Assembly (NCBI GenBank): GCA_003601695.1
Contig: PIYH01000057.1
Location: 1-8,429, forward strand
From: Candidatus Bathyarchaeota archaeon
Lineage (GTDB): Archaea; Thermoproteota; Bathyarchaeia; Bathyarchaeales; DTEX01
DNA: 8,429 bases
Direction of reading: 5' to 3'
Shown in pieces: positions 5,192 through 8,429 of the stretch. The notes under the pieces are model-generated. The model had not been told where the DNA came from. It did no database searches and saw only the letters and a list, made by a program, of their open reading frames with translations. Every line of letters starts with the position of its first letter. Positions within the stretch are counted from its first letter, which is position 1. The translations under genes and the position numbers were made by a program.

Positions 5192-7069
5192 ATGAAACGG
5201 GCAGTAGTAGTTTTTGAACCTGATGGTAGAAGAATTGAAGTAGCGATTGGAACTACCGTTCTACAAGCGGCTGAGAAGGCTGGTTTAGGTATCAGATCTG
5301 AGTGTGGTGGGGAGGGTATTTGTGGTAAGTGTAGGGTGATAGTCAGAAACGCTGAGGCTTTGAATAGGTTAACTGAGGCTGAGATTAATCTTCTATCTGA
5401 ATTAGAGATCAATTCAGGTTTTAGGCTAGCTTGCCAAGCTAGGATCTTGGGAAATGTAACAGTGATGATTCCTCCTGAAAGCAGGTTAAAGCTTCGTAAG
5501 ATTCAGGTTGATGGTCTGGAGAAGTCGGTAGAGCTTAATCCAGCTGTGGAGAAGATACATTTGCTACTACCCAAACCCACATTGTCGGATGTTAGACCTG
5601 ACCTTGAAAGGCTTCTTGATGCATTGTCACAAGTAGCTGGGCTTGGTGACGTGGAGATTGACTACGAAGTCCTTAAGAAGCTACCCAGCATACTTCGTGA
5701 CTCGAATTGGGATGTAACCGTAGGGGTTTGGGGAAACCGTAGGATAATCGCTGTTGAGCCGGGAGATACTTCTGGAGAATACTTCGGGTTTGCCGTAGAT
5801 ATAGGTACTTCAAAGATAGTCGGCTATCTAGTTGACTTGAGGAACGGTAAAACTGTAGGCGTAGGGTCTATTGAAAACCCTCAGATCCTATACGGTGAGG
5901 ACATTATAACTAGAATAACTTTTGCAACAGCTAAGCCTAGAAATCTTGAGATATTGCAGAAGCTCGTGATAGACGGGATAAACAGGATTATTCATGATGC
6001 ATGTGAAAAGGCAGGGATATCCCGAAACAGAATCTACGAGCTTACTGTTGCTGGCAACACAGCTATTCACCACTTCTTTTTAGCAATTCAGCCAAAATAC
6101 ATAGCATTATCACCTTTCACGCCAGCGGTGAAAAGAGAGGTAAACGTTAGAGCTAGAGAGCTGGGCATAAAAGCGAATTCCGGCGCCGTTGTAACCGTTC
6201 TACCTCTTGTAGCGGGGGTTGTCGGCGCAGATGCCGTCGCAGATGTTCTATCCAGCGGGATGCATGAGTCCAACGATCTTTCCCTATTGATAGATATTGG
6301 AACAAACACAGAGATTTTTATCGGAAACTCTGAGGATATAATATCTTGCTCTTGCGCCTCCGGACCTGCCTTTGAGGGTGTCCACATCAAGCATGGGATG
6401 AAGGCTGAAACAGGTGCGATAGAGAGGGTTCGCATAGGTTCAGACTACGAAGTCGAGTATGAAACGATAGATGATGTAAAGCCCATAGGCATATGCGGAT
6501 CTGCTATGATCGATCTTGTAGCGGAAATGTTCAAACGCGGAATAATAGACAATCGAGGGAAATTTAAACTTCAGATAAAAACACCTAGGTTAAGGAAAAA
6601 CAGCGATGGAACCAAGTTTGTTGTAGCTTGGAGCGAAGAAACAGGAACAGGAAGGGAAATCGTGGTAACACAGAAAGACATCTGTAAGATACAGCTAGCG
6701 AAAGCTGCCATATACGCAGGATGCTCAATTTTAATGAAGAGAAAAAAGGTAAGGAGAGAGTATATTGACAAAGTCTTTATTGCTGGCGCTTTCGGGAGCT
6801 ACATAAACCCAGAAAACGCAAAACTCATAGGCTTGATTCCTGACGTGCCGACAGCGAAAATAAGCTTTATCGGCAATACAGCAGTGACGGGTGCTAAAAT
6901 GGTATTAATATCGAAGGAGGCTAGGAAGAAAGCCAATCTCATATCTAAGAAAGTTCGTTATCTGGAGCTTGCAGCGGATCCTGACTTCAACGAAGAGTTT
7001 ATAAGCGCCATCTTCATCCCGCATAAAGACTTGAATCGATTCCCATCAGTAAAAAGATCAAAATTTTAG
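5192..7069 (+). CDS. RACo-type ATP-dependent reductive activator of corrinoid proteins
   Basis: Restores corrinoid proteins inactivated by oxidation to Co(II), coupling ATP hydrolysis to electron transfer to give active Co(I). Domains in order: an N-terminal plant-type [2Fe-2S] ferredoxin domain (residues about 1-95) with Cys38, Cys44, Cys47 and Cys81 (C-x5-C-x2-C-x33-C); a linker and middle region (about 100-190); then an ASKHA-fold ATPase/corrinoid-binding domain typical of RACo (DUF4445). Visible motifs are FAVDIGTSKIVGYLVD (200-215), LLIDIGTNTE (365-374), CASGPAFEG (388-396) and FIAGAFGSYINP (529-540). Its 625 residues are a normal full length. The N-terminal ferredoxin separates it from methanogen RamA, whose iron-sulfur clusters are C-terminal. 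It lies between the methyltransferase and the corrinoid protein, divergent from one and convergent with the other, and presumably serves that corrinoid protein. Its electron donor is not in the window. Confidence 0.93.
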   Translation: MKRAVVVFEPDGRRIEVAIGTTVLQAAEKAGLGIRSECGGEGICGKCRVIVRNAEALNRLTEAEINLLSELEINSGFRLACQARILGNVTVMIPPESRLKLRKIQVDGLEKSVELNPAVEKIHLLLPKPTLSDVRPDLERLLDALSQVAGLGDVEIDYEVLKKLPSILRDSNWDVTVGVWGNRRIIAVEPGDTSGEYFGFAVDIGTSKIVGYLVDLRNGKTVGVGSIENPQILYGEDIITRITFATAKPRNLEILQKLVIDGINRIIHDACEKAGISRNRIYELTVAGNTAIHHFFLAIQPKYIALSPFTPAVKREVNVRARELGIKANSGAVVTVLPLVAGVVGADAVADVLSSGMHESNDLSLLIDIGTNTEIFIGNSEDIISCSCASGPAFEGVHIKHGMKAETGAIERVRIGSDYEVEYETIDDVKPIGICGSAMIDLVAEMFKRGIIDNRGKFKLQIKTPRLRKNSDGTKFVVAWSEETGTGREIVVTQKDICKIQLAKAAIYAGCSILMKRKKVRREYIDKVFIAGAFGSYINPENAKLIGLIPDVPTAKISFIGNTAVTGAKMVLISKEARKKANLISKKVRYLELAADPDFNEEFISAIFIPHKDLNRFPSVKRSKF

Positions 7070-7244
7070 AGAGGTGATTCCGCCGCTTTGGCAATGACGA
7101 TATAAGCGTTTTCAGCTACGGAATCCCTAGAATATGTGTTTTCTCCCATTTATTTTCTTCCTCATCCGTTATGAAACTCACTTGTTCACTCCATCTATAA
7201 ATATTCCTTGAAGCCTTTCTAATTTCCCGTCATTTTAGATAACC
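7070..7244. other. Convergent spacer between RACo and corrinoid-protein genes
   Basis: No gene. Plus-strand pyrimidine-rich runs (7137-7160, with TTTT tracts) could end RACo transcription. CTATAAATATTCC (7194-7206) is TATA-like on both strands but has no gene behind it on either side, so it is probably chance. Confidence 0.4.
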
Positions 7245-7895
7245 TCATTTCTTTGTCATCCATGATTTGCAAATGTTTACGCCTTCTATTGCGTCTCTTG
7301 CAGCTGCGTCGGCTCCGATCTTCTCGGCATATTCTTTGGTTACCGGTGCTCCCCCTATAATTATTTTCACTTTATCTCTTACTCCAGATTCCTTTAAGGC
7401 TTTTATTACATTTTCCATCTCGATCATAGTCGTCGTGAGAAGAGCTGACATACCAACTATATCTGGATTGTTATGCTTTACGGCTTCGACGAACTTCTCA
7501 GGTGGCACATCAACTCCGAGATCTATAACTTCGAACCCGGCCGCGCCGAGCAACGTGGCGACGATGTTCTTCCCGATATCATGAAGGTCCCCCTTAACGG
7601 TTCCAATAACAACCTTTCCTATCTTCTCCACTTCGCTACCTTTTAGGTACGGTTCGAGAACCTTCATGCCTTCCTTCATTGTTTCCCCAGCCATAATCAG
7701 CTCGGCTAAGAAGTATTCACCCTTTTCGTATTTCTCGCCGACAATCTCCATACCCTTCGCCATTCCATCAGTAACAGCCTTATAGGCTGGTATACCCGCA
7801 TCGATAGCTTCCCTACAAGCCTTTTGTACGCCTTCAACATCCAAATCAACAATGGCATCTCTAAGCTTACATAAAATCTCTTCTTCCCTTACCAT
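7245..7895 (-). CDS. Corrinoid (methylcobamide-carrying) protein, MtaC/MtvC/MtgC type
   Basis: Small cytoplasmic carrier that holds a cobamide and receives the methyl group from the methyltransferase. Numbered from the upstream ATG at 7907: an N-terminal four-helix cap domain (about 8-90, including GMEIVGEKYEKGEYFLAELI), then a Rossmann-like B12 domain with the base-off/His-on motif GDLHDIGKN (106-114; His109 the lower cobalt ligand), SALLTTT (154-160) and GGAPVT (185-190). Length is typical. I prefer the ATG at 7893-7895 (216 residues): GGTGA lies 5 bases upstream, while the ATG at 7907 has no ribosome binding site. The gene has its own promoter and runs toward RACo. The methyl donor cannot be told from the carrier, as methanol, methylamine, glycine-betaine and O-demethylase carriers look alike. 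Confidence 0.94.
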   Translation of the reverse strand: MVREEEILCKLRDAIVDLDVEGVQKACREAIDAGIPAYKAVTDGMAKGMEIVGEKYEKGEYFLAELIMAGETMKEGMKVLEPYLKGSEVEKIGKVVIGTVKGDLHDIGKNIVATLLGAAGFEVIDLGVDVPPEKFVEAVKHNNPDIVGMSALLTTTMIEMENVIKALKESGVRDKVKIIIGGAPVTKEYAEKIGADAAARDAIEGVNICKSWMTKK

Positions 7896-7937
7896 AATAT
7901 TCACCATTTTCTTATTCTCGATATGATGTGAAGGTTT

Positions 7938-7953
7938 CTAATTTATTTTTTCC
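7938..7953 (-). promoter_or_regulatory. Putative promoter of the corrinoid-protein gene
   Basis: GGAAAAAATAAATTAG on the minus strand is a good TATA element with a purine-rich upstream edge. Predicted initiation near 7920 gives a leader of about 25 bases to the preferred ATG. The last codons and stop of the recombinase fragment lie inside this box. Confidence 0.5.
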
Positions 7954-8189
7954 GAGACTTCGAAATCTTTACCTGCAACTTTGGCGAGAACAAGCAGATG
8001 ATTAATATATTTAATTGCCCTTCCCCTGCTAACACCCTTAGCCAGCAGATGCTCAACCATCTTCAGAATGTTGCCCTTATCTTCCTCGCAGACTTCGGTG
8101 GATGAATATAGACGATTCAAAGCTCTATTGAATATGCGATCGTAATGATAGATTTCTTCCTTTAGGTTCGACGTTGCGCCCGCACCCAT
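7938..8189 (-). pseudogene. N-terminal fragment of an archaeal tyrosine recombinase/integrase
   Basis: The frame codes for a helical core-binding (SAM-like) domain as found at the N-terminus of archaeal XerA/phage-type integrases. The telling stretch is ILKMVEHLLAKGVSRGRAIK followed by YINHLLVLAKVAGKDFE, the usual helix, GLS-like turn, KY-H-L helix and GK-F pattern. The catalytic C-terminal domain (R...HxxR...Y) is absent: the frame stops right after the first domain and the corrinoid-gene promoter follows. The in-frame ATG at 8189 gives 83 residues; the frame stays open upstream to a TTG at 8249, running through the tRNA-3'-end-like repeat. Position at a tRNA-like end fits an integrase next to its attachment site, either an SSV-type split N-terminal piece or a deletion remnant. 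Assigned by pattern only; no catalytic residues are available to confirm it. Confidence 0.6.
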
Positions 8190-8221
8190 ATGATAAATAG
8201 GCGAAGGAACTGAACCTGAAG

Positions 8222-8266
8222 TTTGGTGCGGGGGGTGGGATTTCAGCAAGAATTTACCGGTAAATA
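8222..8266. repeat. Right copy of tRNA-3'-end-like direct repeat (att candidate)
   Basis: Read on the minus strand it contains AAATCCCACCCCCCGCACCA (ending at 8223), which parses exactly as end of T-loop, 5-base T-stem strand CCCAC, 7-base acceptor strand CCCCCGC, discriminator A and CCA, as expected for a tRNA beginning GCGGGGG (common in archaeal tRNA-Leu). No tRNA body follows. The non-tRNA side carries the perfect 14-base palindrome ATTTACCGGTAAAT (8252-8265). It is a direct repeat of 2815-2857 and touches the 5' end of the recombinase fragment. Confidence 0.55.
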
Positions 8267-8322
8267 TTAAACCTATAACGTGAAATTCAATTATGTCAGT
8301 ATTTTAGCAGAGTTATGGAATA

Positions 8323-8340
8323 TTTTTAAAAGCTTATATG
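8323..8340 (+). promoter_or_regulatory. Putative promoter of the PIN-domain gene
   Basis: TTTTTAAAAG followed by CTTATATG gives one or two TATA-like boxes, 30-45 bases before the TTG at 8370. Initiation near 8352 from the first would give a leader carrying the GGAG ribosome binding site. Confidence 0.45.
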
Positions 8341-8369
8341 ATAGTTAATTTCTGTTGTGTGGAGTAAGA

Positions 8370-8429
8370 TTGGTTGAGCGAGTTTACTTAGATACAAATG
8401 TGTATTGTAGACCTTTTGATGATCAAAGT
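8370..8429 (+). CDS. PIN-domain protein (5' end only, runs off the window)
   Basis: Twenty codons from TTG 8370 read a start followed by VERVYLDTNVYCRPFDDQS. A hydrophobic strand ending in LDTN, with the first metal-binding Asp, at the very N-terminus is the hallmark of PIN-domain ribonucleases (VapC-like toxins and related archaeal PIN proteins); YCRPFDD is common in one archaeal subgroup. The TTG start is supported by GGAG (8361-8364) 5 bases upstream; a TTG at 8355 is possible but lacks a site. No antitoxin gene directly precedes it in the window. The rest of the protein, and whether it is a toxin, cannot be judged. Confidence 0.7.
   Translation, partial: MVERVYLDTNVYCRPFDDQS

Larger units (their letters stand above)
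2815..8266. mobile_element. Possible decayed integrated element carrying the methyl-transfer genes
   Basis: Two tRNA-3'-end-like direct repeats enclose about 5.4 kb that holds, from right to left, a recombinase N-terminal fragment next to the right repeat, the corrinoid protein, RACo, the methyltransferase, and a ribbon-helix-helix relic next to the left repeat. This is the layout of an element inserted at a tRNA 3' end. Weak points: no intact tRNA at either end, no complete integrase, repeats that have diverged, and repeat similarity that extends past the tRNA-like part. Confidence 0.3.

Noticed and set aside
7194..7206. TATA box for a gene in the convergent spacer
   Set aside because: No open frame follows on either strand; A/T-rich motifs of this kind are expected by chance in a spacer.
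8222..8266. A complete tRNA gene on the minus strand
   Set aside because: Only the T-stem/acceptor 3' strand and CCA are present; the sequence where the T-loop, anticodon arm and 5' half should be does not fold as a tRNA.

Overview
This is archaeal DNA. It carries a TATA-binding protein gene, A/T-rich TATA boxes 20-35 bp upstream of several starts, GG(A/T)G-type ribosome binding sites, ATA- and AGA/AGG-rich codon use, and a corrinoid methyl-transfer toolkit. The combination fits an anaerobic, possibly thermophilic lineage of the TACK/Bathyarchaeia kind. That placement is an inference, because nothing here fixes the taxonomy.

Left part (1-2240, minus strand): the general transcription factor TBP, a PfkB/ribokinase-family sugar or nucleoside kinase, and a short Fpg/Nei-type C-terminal domain (H2TH plus zinc finger) without its catalytic N-terminus and with one zinc cysteine replaced by tyrosine. 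Then comes about 1 kb (2241-3254) without an intact gene but with gene relics: a strong TATA box feeding a broken small ORF, a decayed ribbon-helix-helix-like gene, and a tRNA-3'-end-like repeat.

Centre (3255-7907): three genes of a corrinoid-dependent methyltransferase system. These are a UroD/MtaA-superfamily methyltransferase (minus), a RACo-type ATP-dependent reductive activator of corrinoid proteins with an N-terminal [2Fe-2S] ferredoxin domain (plus), and a MtaC/MtvC-type corrinoid protein (minus). By analogy with characterised systems, the methyltransferase moves a methyl group from an unidentified donor to Co(I) of the corrinoid protein, and RACo rescues the oxidised Co(II) form. The second methyltransferase, which would pass the methyl group to a pterin, is not in this window. 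The three genes are not one operon: they alternate strands and each seems to have its own promoter.

Right part (7938-8429): an N-terminal fragment of an archaeal tyrosine recombinase, a second copy of the tRNA-3'-end-like repeat at its 5' end, and the first 20 codons of a PIN-domain protein. The two repeat copies are in direct orientation and enclose the whole methyl-transfer module together with the recombinase fragment. This suggests, without proving it, that the module sits on a decayed integrated element.
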